Shown: positions 1-12,315 of the stretch, piece after piece
Numbering within the stretch: the stretch's first letter is position 1
Layout: every line of letters starts with the position of its first letter
Source of the DNA: Manduca sexta
Lineage: Eukaryota > Arthropoda > Insecta > Lepidoptera > Sphingidae
Length of the DNA: 64,000 nt
NCBI RefSeq assembly: GCF_014839805.1
Contig: NC_051119.1
Span: forward strand, 5,883,245-5,947,244
Direction: 5' to 3'
Program-made: the position numbers and the translations under genes
Notes under the pieces: model-generated
Told to the model about the DNA's origin: nothing
What the model saw: only the letters and a program-made list of their open reading frames with translations
Databases searched by the model: none

Positions 1-657
1 AGCTCCCTTTTTTCTACAAAACATTGAAATAAGTATGAGAGCCATTGATATTCTAGGCACTTAACAGGCTTAGTTGTCTACGTAGAAAATTAATTGAAAG
101 TTATTTTTGTAATTGGGCGGCCTTCGCCTAAGTGCCTGTCCGAGGTCATGCCCCGGGGTTTTATTACGCTGTTTACACTTAACTTTATAAAAATGTTTCC
201 TTAGCCTGTATGTACACATATGTCAGCCTTTTTATCCCTGTAGCGGTAAAGAAAAATCTACCCTTAATATATTTTTAAACAGAGTACTAAGCTATTCCAT
301 TGCACTATACCGGTAAAGAAATCCGATGCTTTTAGTGGTCCACCATCAACTCACCGTTGGAAGCGACGGCTATTTTAAGAAATCCTAGATGCAGGGGAAC
401 ATGGGGCATATTGGAATACGGGGCGTATAGAAAGCGGTATTCATTTAAAAAAAATCGTTCTTAATTTATGTATTTCAATCATAAGGTAAAGGTACGGAAG
501 TGAAGAATTCATCTTGTGATTAGTATAGTATTGATCGAACTGTTAATTAGAGCTTGATTATTAATTCTTTTACTAAAATTTTGGTTGTTTATATTTATAA
601 TTGGAATGGTAAGTTGCAATAAAGCTACTTATTTTTCGCGATAAATTTGCAATATTG
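1..657. other. Intergenic, no gene seen
   Basis: AT-rich DNA with no coding signature, splice-linked exon or recognisable repeat that I can support. Confidence 0.5.
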
Positions 658-706
658 CTCGTTTCCCCATGACCATGAAGGCTGCAATCTCTTCGAATTC
701 TCTGAC
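658..706 (+). mobile_element. Penelope-like element 3' end fragment
   Basis: This short stretch resembles the 3' untranslated end of the Penelope-like element at 46024-46072: the words for 'gaccatgaaggctgcaa' and the following 'tcttcga' are shared. It is a relic of about 50 bases without coding capacity. Confidence 0.5.
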
Positions 707-800
707 GAATAGTAAACCAATTTGGCGCGATTTTTAAAGTGGTCTTACTTTAATGAAAATTAAGTATCTTGAAATGTATAAAGTTACTGTATCTGTTTAA

Positions 801-1007
801 TTGAACATGCAATTTCGAAAAGGGCACATGTCCAAAAATGTTAAAAGGTCAGGAAATGGAATTTATCTAAATTAATTTAAAATAAATATATATGTTAGAG
901 GATTACAATTTTTTTGTTGTTATTTGTTATTGTATTATATAAATTCCTCGATATACATCTAGATATTATATTTATAAGATGTGCCCTTTTCGAAATTGCA
1001 TATTTAA
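801..1007. mobile_element. MITE with ~29-bp terminal inverted repeats (copy 1)
   Basis: The left end (801-829) and right end (979-1007) are inverted copies sharing the core 'gcaatttcgaaaagggcaca'. A second copy of the same element lies at 14364-14583. There is no coding capacity, so this is a non-autonomous DNA transposon. A TTAA lies beside the left end and within the right end; whether it is the target site is uncertain. Confidence 0.75.
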
Positions 1008-2247
1008 TTATATATAACTGTTTTAGAAATAGCCATAAATCCCTTCATCTCTATTCACCCAGTTAACGACAAATTTATTTAATAAATGAACGTTCATGTA
1101 TTATCATTAAACAGATTGAATTATCTTAAAAATCAGTTACACTGCCCCGACTCACCCCACGCTCGTAAATGTAGGGTTAATGGGTTCAAGTCCGTCCGTC
1201 TTCGGTAGTAAATATTGGAGAACACCTTCGTCATATTATGACGTGGCAATATCGCCACCCACACAGCTCGTACGTGTTTTTACACGAATTTATTCGAGTG
1301 TCTGAAAGTGTCATTTTATATAATTCACCGAAAGAGGTAGACATGCAATAAGTTATTCAATATTTTTGCGGAGGTGTTTTTGCTTGTCTGGAGGGGCAAA
1401 GATTTCATCTGATGTAAGATGAAATGAGATGTCAGTTATAAAATAGAAAAGTATCTGTACTAATATACAGTCATTTTGACATTGCGTTAATAATAAAAAA
1501 ACCTACCAGCAGAAAAAGCAACTCAAATCCACCCCCATTATACAATAAGTATTTCACCACAATAATGTCTAGGCTTTTAAAACCCAACAAATATTACTAG
1601 TTTACTCGGTAAGTAAGACCCAATGTTAATTAAGCATTCGCCAGCAAAATGCTGTATAACTTAATGAGGTGTCACGTGCGGCGCATGACTCTGAATCCAT
1701 TACACTTCCGGTAACCCGAACGGACTGCTTTAAACTGTTCCAGATTTAGTTGCACAGCATCACGCCGTAGGCAGATAATACTGAGTCGCTAAACTCAATA
1801 TTGAGTCAACGAACATTGAGAAATTACATAAACCTTATTTTAATATAATTAAAGGCCGTATTAATTGATCAGATGAGAAGCAGTTAAAATAAAGTTAGCA
1901 ACTTGAGTACGTCGCTAATTTATAAACATATATCAACATCTCAAATGAAGTCTTAAGTCACACTTTATGACGGATTTTGACAGCTGAGGTTTACTTATTA
2001 AGCAATCCCGACTCATGTGAGCAAAAGCTTTTTAATAACATCTTAAGCTTTACCCACTTTTCACATGGTGGGTACACCAATAGCGCCTCTGTCTACCCCT
2101 TCGAAGATAAAAAGAGTTAGTGTGTGTTTAAAAGTGGTCAGAAGCTAACAATTTGTGACGCTTTCCTGTAGAACTCTGTTACTGTAACGTTGAGTCACAC
2201 TCATGCTGTAGACAAACATGTCTACATCATTGACGGTCTACAAAGAT
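1008..2247. other. Intergenic; SINE tail fragment and a direct repeat
   Basis: No gene is seen. 2045-2130 matches the tail of SINE family R3. The block 2158-2217 ('gctttcctgtagaactct...') is repeated at 2450-2508, so the two copies flank the R1 SINE fragment between them. Confidence 0.5.
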
Positions 2248-2440
2248 TTTTACATCGTGAGGAAACCTGCACATCTGAGAAGTTCTCTATAGGAATTTCG
2301 AAGGTGTGTAAAGTCTACCAATCCGCACTAGGCCAGCGTGGTGGACTAAGGCCTAATCCCTCTCAGTAGTAGAGGAGGCCCGTGCTCAGCAGTGGGCAAG
2401 TATATAATACAGGGCTGATATTATATTATATAATATAAAG
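2248..2440 (+). mobile_element. 5'-truncated SINE, family R1
   Basis: Matches the 3' two thirds of the full-length tRNA-derived SINE at 18224-18553, including the 'ggaggcccgtgctcagcagt' block and the 'atacagggctgatatta' tail that runs into an AT-rich simple repeat. The tRNA-like head is missing. Confidence 0.8.
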
Positions 2441-2764
2441 ATGTTTACGCTTTCCTGTAGAACTCTTTTACTGTTACGGTCGAGCCGCACTCATGCTGTA
2501 GACAATAGCTTTAAAATTTGCAGATAATAATTCACATTAAATAATTTGATCTGCAAATGTAATCAGTACAGTTAAGGAAATGAGACTTGAAAAGCGGAAA
2601 CTTGAAAAGAATAATTTAAAAGCGGTTAAACCAGCTACGTAATGCTATTTGCAGTTTTGATCTTCGAAAACAATTGTTTAATGCTTGGTTATATGTTTAA
2701 ATAAAAAAAGGATATTTCGTGAATCGAAAGCAATATTTAGATTTAATATGTACAATTTTTTTTG

Positions 2765-3090
2765 GGCACAGCAGGGACCCTGCTGCACCTAATGGTAATT
2801 GGAGTGGGGTCCAATTGAATGTCGACTGACGAGAGATGATTACCCCAGTAGTCGACACAATTAGGCCTGTTGGAACCAGGTATACACAGACTAATCCCGG
2901 AACGCGACACTTACGTGGGCTACTATAGCCGGTTTTAACACCATGTGTACTGAGTTCGCTATGTACTGAATACATACAGGCTAATCCTGGAACGCGACAC
3001 TTACGTGGGCCACTATGACGCGTTTTAACACCTTGTGTACTGTGATTGCTATCCGGGTGGATATAAAATATAAGTATCCTACCACCAGAA
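2765..3090 (-). mobile_element. Interspersed repeat R4, with an internal duplication
   Basis: R4 recurs about thirteen times in the window. Its marks are 'tatattttatatccgcccgg' at one end, a central 'ggccggcataattgtgtcga' and a 'cttaccatcaggtgcagtgg' end. This copy carries a roughly 90-base internal duplication (about 2870-2960 against 2965-3050). The long minus-strand open frame here is a translation of the repeat. Confidence 0.75.
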
Positions 3091-3311
3091 TAACTCACGT
3101 GTTGATTACTAAAGAAAGAGAGAGTAGAGTAAAAGAAAAAGGAAAAAGACGTTTTTAATCCTCTTATGTCCTTCTATTGTGATGGTGCGCGAGTATCTCA
3201 TCTTAAGGAGCACAAATCCCTTCCCACACAACGTGAATAGAAACGATGAAGCAATGCTTTTAACTTGTGACTTCAGCAACTGTCAATTTTATAGTATTAC
3301 GAGATTTTTTA

Positions 3312-3610
3312 CTGCCTCAGTGGTGTAGTTGTAATTGTACATGGTACGAGTATGACTACTACACTGAGGTTCTGGGTTCGAATCCCGAGTCGGGTTAAAA
3401 TAATTGTGTCTGGGTTTTTCCTTAAAACATTAGTCAGTCACGGCTCGGAGTCAGGAAGTTGGCGGTATGACACACCCGTGCCTCGGAAAGCACATAAAGT
3501 CTTTGGTCTTGCGCCTGATATATCCGGTCATGTTGGAATGCCGTCTCACCGCACTATGAGAGTGAAGGAATAGGGAGCTGATCTCTGTTGATTATTGGCC
3601 GCCGTCATCG
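3312..3610 (+). mobile_element. tRNA-derived SINE, family R2
   Basis: The head resembles a tRNA gene: an A-box-like 'tggtgtagttgta' and a B box at 3375-3385 (GGTTCGAATCC). The body is shared with 6858-7187, 41700-41888 and 50918-51035. No tRNA cloverleaf is preserved, so this is a retroposon and not a tRNA gene. Confidence 0.75.
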
Positions 3611-4116
3611 AAAATTCTGCAAACAGGATTTGAATTACAAGATTTTTAACAACCACGCTACATAAAACCGTTATGTACTATTAACCTAAAACTCCCTCAA
3701 GAACAGCACTATCTTTTATTGAAAACCGTACACAAATCCGTTCAATAGATTTTGAGAAAATTGATCACATACAGACAGCTTTTGTAGACTTTGTTTTATA
3801 ATAGAGTGTATAGTGTTTCTCAGTAACAAGTTGCCAATCAGTGCAACACTTAATTATAAAGCTTCGCGATATAATTCACTTAGAACTAATTGTTATGCGT
3901 GTAGTTCAAACGAGGAATCGCTGTATTTGTAATACACACTAATGAATCAAAGTAATTGATACATAAGGGGTATAACGTAATGAACCAATTTACGGCTTCA
4001 ACTGATTTGAGTAACTAATTATAATTTAAATTATTTTGAATTATATTTGCAGGAATGCAGTGTTCAATTTCACTTGTTTACGTAATGGAAGTACAGGTTT
4101 TATACCACTTCCGTTA
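3611..4116. other. Intergenic, no gene seen
   Basis: AT-rich sequence without a recognisable coding or repeat feature, up to the TA at 4115-4116 that borders the fold-back element. Confidence 0.4.
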
Positions 4117-4850
4117 GTCCATTGAAATGTTACATTTTTTAGGCCTTACCTTGCGTTTTTTAGAGGACGCAATTTTATTTTTTAGAAGTGTAGGGGGGGT
4201 CAGTGTTAAGCTAAAACCAAGTTTGTGGGGTCGCCACCCTTGTCCCACGGCCGCCATCTTGGTTTGAAATGGTTTTTACGATGTATCAGTTAAACTATTT
4301 ATCTGACAAAAAAATTATAAACATTTTTGTTGCAAATTAAATTCTCTACAACTTTGGTCTAGTAACTTTTGTCGTAGAACTATAAATAAAAAAAGTTATA
4401 AGCGAAAATGTAAAAAATTCAATGTTAAGCAATGTCCATTGCAACGTCATCAAAACGTGTGTTTATAAGGTTCATAATACGTACAACACAAACCCGCGGT
4501 TGTCGGCTTGTACGCGAATTACTTGGATCCTGAATCGCTTTGGGACAGATGAAGCAATTGCTTAACATTTTTGCTTATAACTTTTTATTTATAGTTCTAC
4601 GACAAAAGTTACTGGACCAAAGTTGTAGAGAATTTAATTTGCAACAAAAATGTTTATAATTTTTTTTTGTCAGATAAATAGTTTAAGAGATACATCGTAA
4701 AAACCATTTCAACCCAAGATGGCGGCCGTGGGACAAGGGTGGCGACCCCACAAACTTGGCTGTAGCTTTACACTGACCCCCCCTACACTTCTAAAAAATA
4801 AAATTGCGTCCTCTAAAAAACGCAACCCCAAATGTAACTTTTCAATGGAC
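4117..4850. mobile_element. 734-bp fold-back MITE with ~300-bp arms
   Basis: The left arm (4117 to about 4433) and right arm (about 4555-4850) are reverse complements over most of their length, with scattered mismatches and small indels. The ends read GTCCATTG and CAATGGAC. A TA dinucleotide lies on each side (4115-4116 and 4851-4852), the expected target duplication of Tc1/mariner-type elements. The loop is about 120 bases. The open frame at 4719-4988 is mostly arm sequence. Placing it in Tc1/mariner rests only on the TA. Confidence 0.85.
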
Positions 4851-4852
4851 TA

Positions 4853-6252
4853 CGTATATGTTTCTTTTTTTGAATTCAATTCAGCAATTTATTTCAAAAA
4901 TATTTGGTATAAAAAGTTCAAGGTAAATGGAACCCTATTGGACGCGTATAAGACACCTTTTGAATTACATATTATATTCTTTGCGTAATGAGAGACAATA
5001 CAAGGTTTTAAACACAAAGGAACAATAAATACTTTATTGAATTACGCCGCGAAATAAAATCGCAGAAGCATAAAAGATTTATAAATGAAACTAAAATTTA
5101 CTGTACCGAAATATATAACCGAATATATACCGAAAATAATAATTCTTGTAAATTTATACCGAAATAATTATTAATTTGCTAATTAAAAAGGTATAAATTC
5201 CAATAACATTTTGAATAAATAATATTCTCGAAGCGTACACAAATGTAAACTACTGCGCTCCAATTAAAATCTACACAAAAACACCAATATATTTATTTTT
5301 AACAGAAACATTATTTGAATTTTCATACGCATATTATACATTTTTTTGTTTGTTTGGTTATCTTTGTGGAGAAAATTGGAGAAAAAATAAAAAATATTTT
5401 TTTTTATGTATCGATATATGAATGAATAAATCATAACGTGTGTAAAGACAGCTGTAACTGATTAATAAATACTGCATTTGGATTCAAAAAGAAAGTGGAA
5501 ATGAAATATGTTACCGAAAGTGAAAATAAACACAATCATTCTTATGATAAATCCTTTAAATTCTATATTTAAAATAATTCAAATTAGAATAAAATAAATT
5601 TAAAATTTTAGAATATCATTTATTTTTATTCCAAATTCAAAATAATTCTCCACGAAAATGACAACATTCTTCATTACGAAGGAACTACAAAAATGTTAAA
5701 AGTAGTTTATTGTTACTCTACTAGTCCATGCTATTGAAGCCCGAGGTAAAAACGGGCGAAAAACAAAATCCACGAAGAGGTATTATAAAATTTTATTCGC
5801 AATTTTCCTTTTCAAATGATAAGGGAAAGAACAATGGATACCTCCATAACGGAAAATGCCTGCGATCCCTGCAATGTTTTACCCAGAGAAAGATAAGGAA
5901 AAACAATTATAAAGAAATAAAATATACTCGTAGAAGGGGCATTTTTTTGGTTTGTTTTATTCCTCTTTGTGCATTGTTTGACGTGAAGCCTCGTTTGAAC
6001 GTATCAATTATTATTAGCAATAATTGTACGCAATATTTTTTTTAAATGTTGCCTGGTTTGAACTTGGGTCAACGAGAAATATTTCACACCCGGTTTGACA
6101 GGCAAGACTTGCCTCTCCTAAACAATATTTATACAAATCTTTTTATGGATATTAAAAAAAAGTGTGATACTCTCACGTCCGAGAAAAAATGTCATTGTGT
6201 AAACAGTCGAAGTTGATTTGAAAATTGCTTAAGCGATCTTTTTATTACATAC
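4853..6252. other. Intergenic, no gene seen
   Basis: Very AT-rich. The 105-codon open frame at 5728-6045 shows no domain, signal peptide or splice context, and I do not regard it as a gene. Confidence 0.5.
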
Positions 6253-6410
6253 CGCCATTTTCAATAAACGATCTCAATCGCTTTTTTTGTCTATCTCAAA
6301 ATTGACCAATCAAAACAAAGTTTTTCCGACATGCTTACAAATAAATCATTGTGATTGGTTTCACGAAATCGGATTGAAGATTGAGATTGGGATCATTTAT
6401 TAAAAACGGC
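6253..6410. mobile_element. Short MITE with imperfect ~26-bp inverted repeats
   Basis: 6253-6279 and 6384-6410 are imperfect reverse complements built around 'aataaacgatctcaatc'. A related single end lies near 16228-16262. There is no coding capacity. Confidence 0.55.
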
Positions 6411-6857
6411 TATTAACCGTATGTGAGTTTAGTCCTCGCATACGCCTGAACAGTATGCAATAATCTGCCGATATGAATTATTGCTAGGAATAATTGTGTA
6501 CGATTATTGCTAGCAATAGTTGCTCCGTCTAAACGAAGCTTAACAAATGAATCTAAATATAATTTAGGATTTCTTTGTTAACTCTTTAATTCTTGACAAG
6601 CATATTATCTGTTGAAATGCTTTTTAGATTTAAAAGCGACGGAGAAATGTCGGGTTATTATTTTACTTCCCGTACCGCGACAATTTTAATACCAACTGAA
6701 AATAAACCTTACGAGTCCGTATTTTAGTTCTTAATTTAATTGTCATTGTCAATTGTCACATAATATTGTTTATTTTTTATTTAGGCTGTATTCACAAACA
6801 TTATTTAGCTAACTACGGCATAATGCTGTGATAATAAGACTGTTTCTCAGTTCAGGC

Positions 6858-7187
6858 TACGGCGGCCAATCTCAACGAAGATCAGCCAGGTACGCAGGAG
6901 ATATTATATGCACTAGTGTACGCAATACACAGCACTCTCTGTTCCTTAACTCTCATAGTCCGGTGAGACGGCAAACGTACTGACCGGGTAGACTTTAGCA
7001 GAAGGACCAACGGCTTTACGTGCATTCTGAAGGTATCACACCGCAAACGTCTTGACTTCGAGCTTGCGAATAATTTTTAATATGGAAAATCCGTCACAAT
7101 TATTTTGGCCAGACCCGGGATTCGAACCCAGGACCTCAGCGCAGTAGTCATTAGCCGTGTTAAATTATAACTACGCCACCGAGGCAG
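6858..7187 (-). mobile_element. tRNA-derived SINE, family R2
   Basis: Reverse-strand copy of R2. The B-box-like 'gggttcgaatcccgggtc' and the 'ctgcctcggtggcgtag' head read on the minus strand, and the body matches 3312-3610. Confidence 0.75.
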
Positions 7188-7654
7188 TCTGGTAAGTATC
7201 TAAATATACACACAACTAAGTAAGCTACTGCAAACATCATATGACGTTTAAGTAAACTCAAGAACAACTAGGAACACAGTTCAAAGATCTTCCTCTTTGA
7301 CGTAGATAGATCATAAATGATGGATTAATGGTTGTGCAGTCATATGAAAATTTTAATTAATTTATTCCTTATTTTACGAGCATATAAATGAACTGCTCTA
7401 AACAATAATAAAAAACCAATTGTATTTTTTTTCTTTTCTCTCTTTACACTAAACTGATTGAAAAGAGCAACACCAGAGTTTCTGGCCCGTTCTTCTCTGG
7501 TGGGAACTGAACCGAACTGGTGGTAGAGTTAATATTGACGGAATCTAAATAATGTATAACATTTTACAGATTCAAATAAATCATTTAATTTCATTTCAAA
7601 CGCGCTCATTGACAATGTCTGTACGAAAATTTAATATCTTCAAAGTCTTACACG
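7188..7654. other. Intergenic, no gene seen
   Basis: No coding or repeat feature that I can support. Confidence 0.4.
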
Positions 7655-7866
7655 GGCACAGCAATGACCCAACTACACCTGATGTCTAATATCGACTGAC
7701 GAGAGATGATTATCCCTCGGCAGTCGACACAATTATGCCGGTTACAACCGGATATACACAGGCTGATCTCGGAACGCCTCATACTTACGTGTGCCACTAT
7801 GGTGGGTTTTCAAACCTTGTATACGGTCGCTATCCTGGCAGATATAAAATATGTCCTACCACCAGC
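7655..7866 (-). mobile_element. Interspersed repeat R4
   Basis: Contains the reverse-strand R4 landmarks, including 'gtcgacacaattatgccgg' and the 'ggcagatataaaatatgtcc' end. The open frames at 7706-7966 and 7735-7920 are repeat translations. Confidence 0.7.
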
Positions 7867-8187
7867 GAATATTTGTATATATTTATATGTTGGAACATCT
7901 TTCCTAATATGTTGTATTAGGAACAATGTCTTTATTAATGTTCTGTCCATTCAAAGATTGTGTTGAAAAAAACGCTTTAAGCGACAAGATGGCCTTTCGT
8001 TCCGACATTTGTTTTTATGTCATGTCTGTGTATTCTGTCTCGGTTGTAAATGTGTACAATAAGTGTTATATCTATTTGTCTAACACGTAGTACTGTTTTC
8101 CCGGAAAATTTCGTAGATGAACTCCAAAAACATACCCTTACCCGTACTAAGTACGTAATAAGTTATCGTTTAAAAGGTACTAAAAGG

Positions 8188-8432
8188 GTGACGTCGTACT
8201 GATTGCGCGAAACGGCAACGCTCTGAGGTCCTGGTTTCGAATCCCGGGTCGGCCAAGTGATATTTGTTTTTTCTGCTCAGTATCAGCCCGGAGTCTGGAA
8301 TTTGTGCCCGATATGGCGATAGGCTCGCTCCGTATCACATGGGACGGAACACACTTGGTGAATAGTGGGTGCCCTGGTTGTGCCTCTGCATACCCCTTCG
8401 GGGATAAATGTGTGATGCTGTGTGTGTGTTAA
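8188..8432 (+). mobile_element. tRNA-derived SINE, family R3
   Basis: B-box-like 'ggtttcgaatcccgggtcgg', then 'tgcccgatatggcgataggc' and the tail 'taccccttcggggataaa'. This family is one of the most frequent in the window; the best copy is 13503-13812. Confidence 0.75.
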
Positions 8433-8727
8433 AAGGTGGATAGATAGATGATTCTTTATTAAACACCACATAAGTAAAAAAATAAAACCTATAAATAGAT
8501 TGACTATAGCTAGTGCAACAATAGGCGGTCTTATCGCTAAGAGCGATCTTTACCAACCATAAAGGTATTTGTGGCGAAGCGTCCAACTCGATTCCTACCG
8601 GCTTCCCTTTTAAGTTTATTAATTTGTATTTTCTGTTAAATTGGCCGCGATGTGTTAACTAAAGCTATTTTACCACGGGCTTTTGAAGGATTCCTTCGCC
8701 ACTGAGTTACACAATAATGTATAATAA
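8433..8727. other. Intergenic, no gene seen
   Basis: No coding or repeat feature that I can support. Confidence 0.4.
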
Positions 8728-9043
8728 TATCAGCCCTGTATTATATATTGTCTCACTGTTGGGCACGGGCCTCCTCTACTACTGAGAGGGATTAGGCCTT
8801 AGTCCACCACGCTGGCCTAGTGCGGATTGGAAGACTTCACACACCCTCGAAAATTCCAATAGAGAATTTCTCACGTATGCAGGTTTCCTCACGATGTTTT
8901 CCTTCACCGTTAAAGCAAGTGATAAATCACGAAGAATACACACATATTTTTTTAGAAAAGTCAGAGGTGTGTGCCCTTGGGATTTGAACCTGCGGACATT
9001 CGTCTCGGCAGTCCGTTCCACAACCAACTAGGCTATCGCCGTT
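8728..9043 (-). mobile_element. Near full-length SINE, family R1
   Basis: On the minus strand it starts with the tRNA-like head ('cggcgatagcctagttgg', B-box-like 'ggttcaaatccc') and ends in 'ggctgatattattat'. It matches 18224-18553 almost throughout. The 82-codon minus-strand frame at 8779-9027 is SINE sequence. Confidence 0.85.
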
Positions 9044-9995
9044 TTATAATGTAATGAGAATTACAATAATGTATGTGATGTATAAAATATTACATTAATT
9101 CCAGAATCTTATGTAATTCTAATAGGAGATGGATGTAAACACCTGCCTAATGTATCATAATATAAATTAGGGCAATTGTACATGAATATTCGATGGAATT
9201 GTCGGAGACTATCATCGCCGCTTCACAATTGAAACGTCTATAATTTGCTAAATGAAATCCCTCAGGCGGACAACTTTATACTGCTGAATTTGCGTAAGCC
9301 GCTAGTGGAACAATGAGTTATGATTGTGAAGATGTGCCATGTTTTTGTAGTATAAAAACGCTTTTATACTGCTTTCTAAACAATATTGCGAACTCTTGTG
9401 ACGTCATAAAAAAGCAAAATTTGCAATTTCGCTTACTTGACATGATTATTCTAGTTATTTTAGTTTTATAACCAAACTACTGAAGCTGTTTTGAAAGAAA
9501 TATGACACTAATCCGATGGTATATTCTTTCGAAAAAAAAAAACCAAATAGGGTCATAAATGACCGAGTTCCAAGGTAACTAACGTAAACAACAAATAAAA
9601 AAATGCGCGGCGTTTAATAACCTCCTTCCTTTTTTTAAATCGGTTAAAAACGAAGGCTATCGCCGCTAACAATAATGTAGTCAAGTCGAAATTCCTTGCT
9701 TTTGATTTCCCGCATATTTCACAAAGTAAATAAAGACATAAAATTACCGCATCCAGTATAATGAGCTCATTTTCTACATCTCGTGTAATTAGATTAGTGG
9801 CGAATATAAATCAATTCGGCGATCAAATTCATGCATCGTGTACATATATTTATCTAGCTGAAGCGCCATTTTGATATTAAAGTTGCATGTTTATTGAAAT
9901 AGATGGCGCTTTGTAATCTAGCTATTGTGTATGAAATTACTCTAGGATATCTCTTAGTAATATATAGTGTATGGAATTCAGAACAATTGTTACTA
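9044..9995. other. Intergenic, no gene seen
   Basis: No coding or repeat feature that I can support. Confidence 0.4.
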
Positions 9996-10222
9996 GTGGT
10001 AGGTCTCTCGTATGCGAGTATCCGCCTGGGTAGGTACCACCGTAATGTCTATTTCTACCAAGCAGCAGTATGTAGTCACTGCTGTGTTCCGGTTTGAAGG
10101 ATATTGTAGCCAGTGTAACTAGTGGACATAATAAGACGGATCAAGGCCTAATCCCTCTCCTAGTACAGATCCGTTCCCAGCAGTGGAACAATATACTATA
10201 CAGGGCTGATATTATTAATAAT
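9996..10222. mobile_element. Chimeric repeat: R5 fragment joined to an R1 SINE tail
   Basis: 9996-10135 is a minus-strand piece of repeat R5 (compare 16460-16625). It is followed directly by about 85 bases of the R1 SINE tail in + orientation, ending in 'cagggctgatattatta'. Either two insertions or a fused retroposon would explain it. Confidence 0.6.
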
Positions 10223-10571
10223 CATTTATACAGGAATACAGGTCTGTAGACCTGTATTTTCCATATACATAAACACTGAAATCGAATACAAATACTTCCA
10301 CTACAAACTTCATCAACAAATAAACGACAGAGCATCGTTCTAATTAAAATTAGCTTCTTCATGCATCTACCGTTGTTTCTAACTCCATTATTTCTGCATA
10401 CGGTGTCTTCGTATTTCGCTAACTACTATGCATGGAAGTCGTGTGTTGATTATGCAGAGTTATCGTAACTCCAAATGCATTGCTAGTTATGTTCGCATTG
10501 AATTTTAGATGTTTTGAGTGTTGAGATTGTTTTGTTTGCACAAATCATGACTTCTTTATCCCCATTTTTCG
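10223..10571. other. Intergenic, no gene seen
   Basis: No coding or repeat feature that I can support. Confidence 0.4.
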
Positions 10572-11017
10572 CTACTGAGTTACGTTCTATGATGAGATGG
10601 GAAGCGAGGGTATTACCATACCGGGAATTCAGACTCCGAGCTAATTTGGAGCAGAAAAACCTAATATCAATTAGGTGAAGTTAGAGTTACCAGAGTACCC
10701 AGTTTTCGGCACTGTTACGTTCCAGGATGAGATAGGGCGGAGGGTGTTACCAAATTGGAATATCAGACTCCGAAGTGATACTGGAGCAGTAAAGTCAATA
10801 TCAGTTCGGGGCAGTTAGAGTTACCAGAATACCCAGTTTTTGCTACTGTTACGTTTCATGATGAGTTAGAGTGTAGGGTGTTACCATATCGGAATTTCAG
10901 ACTCCGAGCTGTACTGATCAGGAAAACCTGATATAGCTTTGTCAGATCCGGTGATCGAACTCAAGGCCTCGGCACTGCTGGCGCACTGCTATACAACTAC
11001 GCCACCGAATCAAGGCT
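10572..11017 (-). repeat. Tandemly triplicated R3 SINE segment
   Basis: Three consecutive units begin at 10572, 10710 and 10843. Each has 'actg(a/t)gttacgtt', a 'cagactccgag/aa' block and, in the first two, 'gttagagttaccaga'. The units are diverged copies of an internal part of the minus-strand R3 SINE. The third unit continues into the SINE head and its B box at about 10950-11015. Confidence 0.7.
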
Positions 11018-11099
11018 ATTGATAATTAGTGCAACCAAACACAAAGACTCAAACTTGCTGGTAGTAGGATAAATTTTATAAAATTTTTTCCATATTGAC

Positions 11100-11235
11100 T
11101 ATACAAGTCACGTAAGAGTACAACAAAGGGCAGCAGCGCGACTAGAGGATAAGCCTAATCTTAGCTCAAGTTAAATATGCCTGTCCAGATTCTACAGTCA
11201 CTGTACCCAAAATCGGCTAGGAAGAAGACATCATC
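11100..11235 (+). repeat. Repeat shared with 53760-53893
   Basis: The blocks 'gcgcgactagaggataa' and 'ttagctcaagttaaatatg' occur in the same order at 53790-53840, next to Kazal exon E. The nature of this repeat is unknown. Confidence 0.6.
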
Positions 11236-11239
11236 ATAT

Positions 11240-11455
11240 TTTATATCCGCCCGGATAGCGACCACCGTACACAAAGTGTTAAAACCCATCATAGTGGCTC
11301 ACGTAAGTGTGTCGCGTTCCGGGATCAGTCTGTGTATATCCGGTTTCAACAGACCGGCATAATTGTGTCGACTGTGGACGGGTAATCATCTCTCGTCTGT
11401 CGACATTCTATTGGACCCCACTCCATTTACCATCAGGTGCAGAGAGGTCACTTTC
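11240..11455 (+). mobile_element. Interspersed repeat R4
   Basis: Forward copy with the 'ttttatatccgcccggatag' start and 'accatcaggtgcagaga' end. The open frames 11177-11362 and 11363-11587 overlap it. Confidence 0.7.
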
Positions 11456-12315
11456 CCATGTTCATATAAAAATAAAATAATAAAACTTAGTATGGTTTTT
11501 TTAAATAAAATTACGTCTATATGCTCCATTTTCATACTTTTACATCAACGTAAACTTTCTCAAATAAGAAAATTCCCATTCCGCTAACAGTAACGAAGTC
11601 GAAGTATTAATTCCTTTGAAAAAGCAGTTCGTCAACTAATCTCATACTGGAAGTTAACACGACATTCGTTCTCGTCAGTAGGCCGACCCATCTAAACTTA
11701 CTACATTAATCTTCGGAAGTCGATTCAAATTTATCTTTGTTTTAGCAACTTTCCAAAATAAATTGAGCCCGCTTCTATTGAAAACGACAGTGGTTGTCGT
11801 CCGTGCTGTGTAGACGGGCGTCTCTGCGACTACTGGTCCAATAAAACTTAATGTGCCACTAATGTCTTGCACCGCTTTTATGAGAATATATGGGATTGGG
11901 TTTCAAGAGAAACCTTTTAATAGAATTTTAAAATTGAATTATTACTTACTTTCTTTTTAAAATTGGAAGTAAGGCAACATAGCAAAACAAATATTTCAAA
12001 ATAGAACTCGAATCAGTAACGATACTTTATTCGAATAACTGACATCGTATATATCATAGTAGCTAGCTAGCTATATTATTGTGGAAGTCTATTCTGAATG
12101 TCGTAACTCTAATTTTAAAGTAGGAATATTTAGTATAATATTTATAGACTGTCGAGTGGTAATTTGCTCATGGTTCGAAAGTTGAAAGGGAAGACACCAC
12201 GAGGACTAAACTCCAAAAGATGGATAAACCAGTGAATGTTTCCATTATTACAGTATTTCATCAGGCAAAATACCGAAGCCGATGGAGAGATATCACAGTG
12301 AAGATAATTGAGAGT
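11456..12315. other. Intergenic, no gene seen
   Basis: No gene or repeat is supportable. A short self-complementary 'tagctagctagcta' lies near 12061. Confidence 0.4.

Noticed and set aside
2697..3098. 133-codon minus-strand open frame
   Set aside because: Its internal protein repeat is the translated duplication inside repeat R4.
3375..3385. B-box sequences such as GGTTCGAATCC as evidence for tRNA genes
   Set aside because: These lie in SINE heads (families R1-R3). No acceptor stem or full cloverleaf can be drawn.
4719..4988. 89-codon open frame beginning MAAVGQGW
   Set aside because: It is mostly the right arm of the fold-back element and ends in flanking AT-rich DNA.
5728..6045. 105-codon open frame as a small gene
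   Set aside because: No domain, no signal peptide, no splice context and AT-driven composition.
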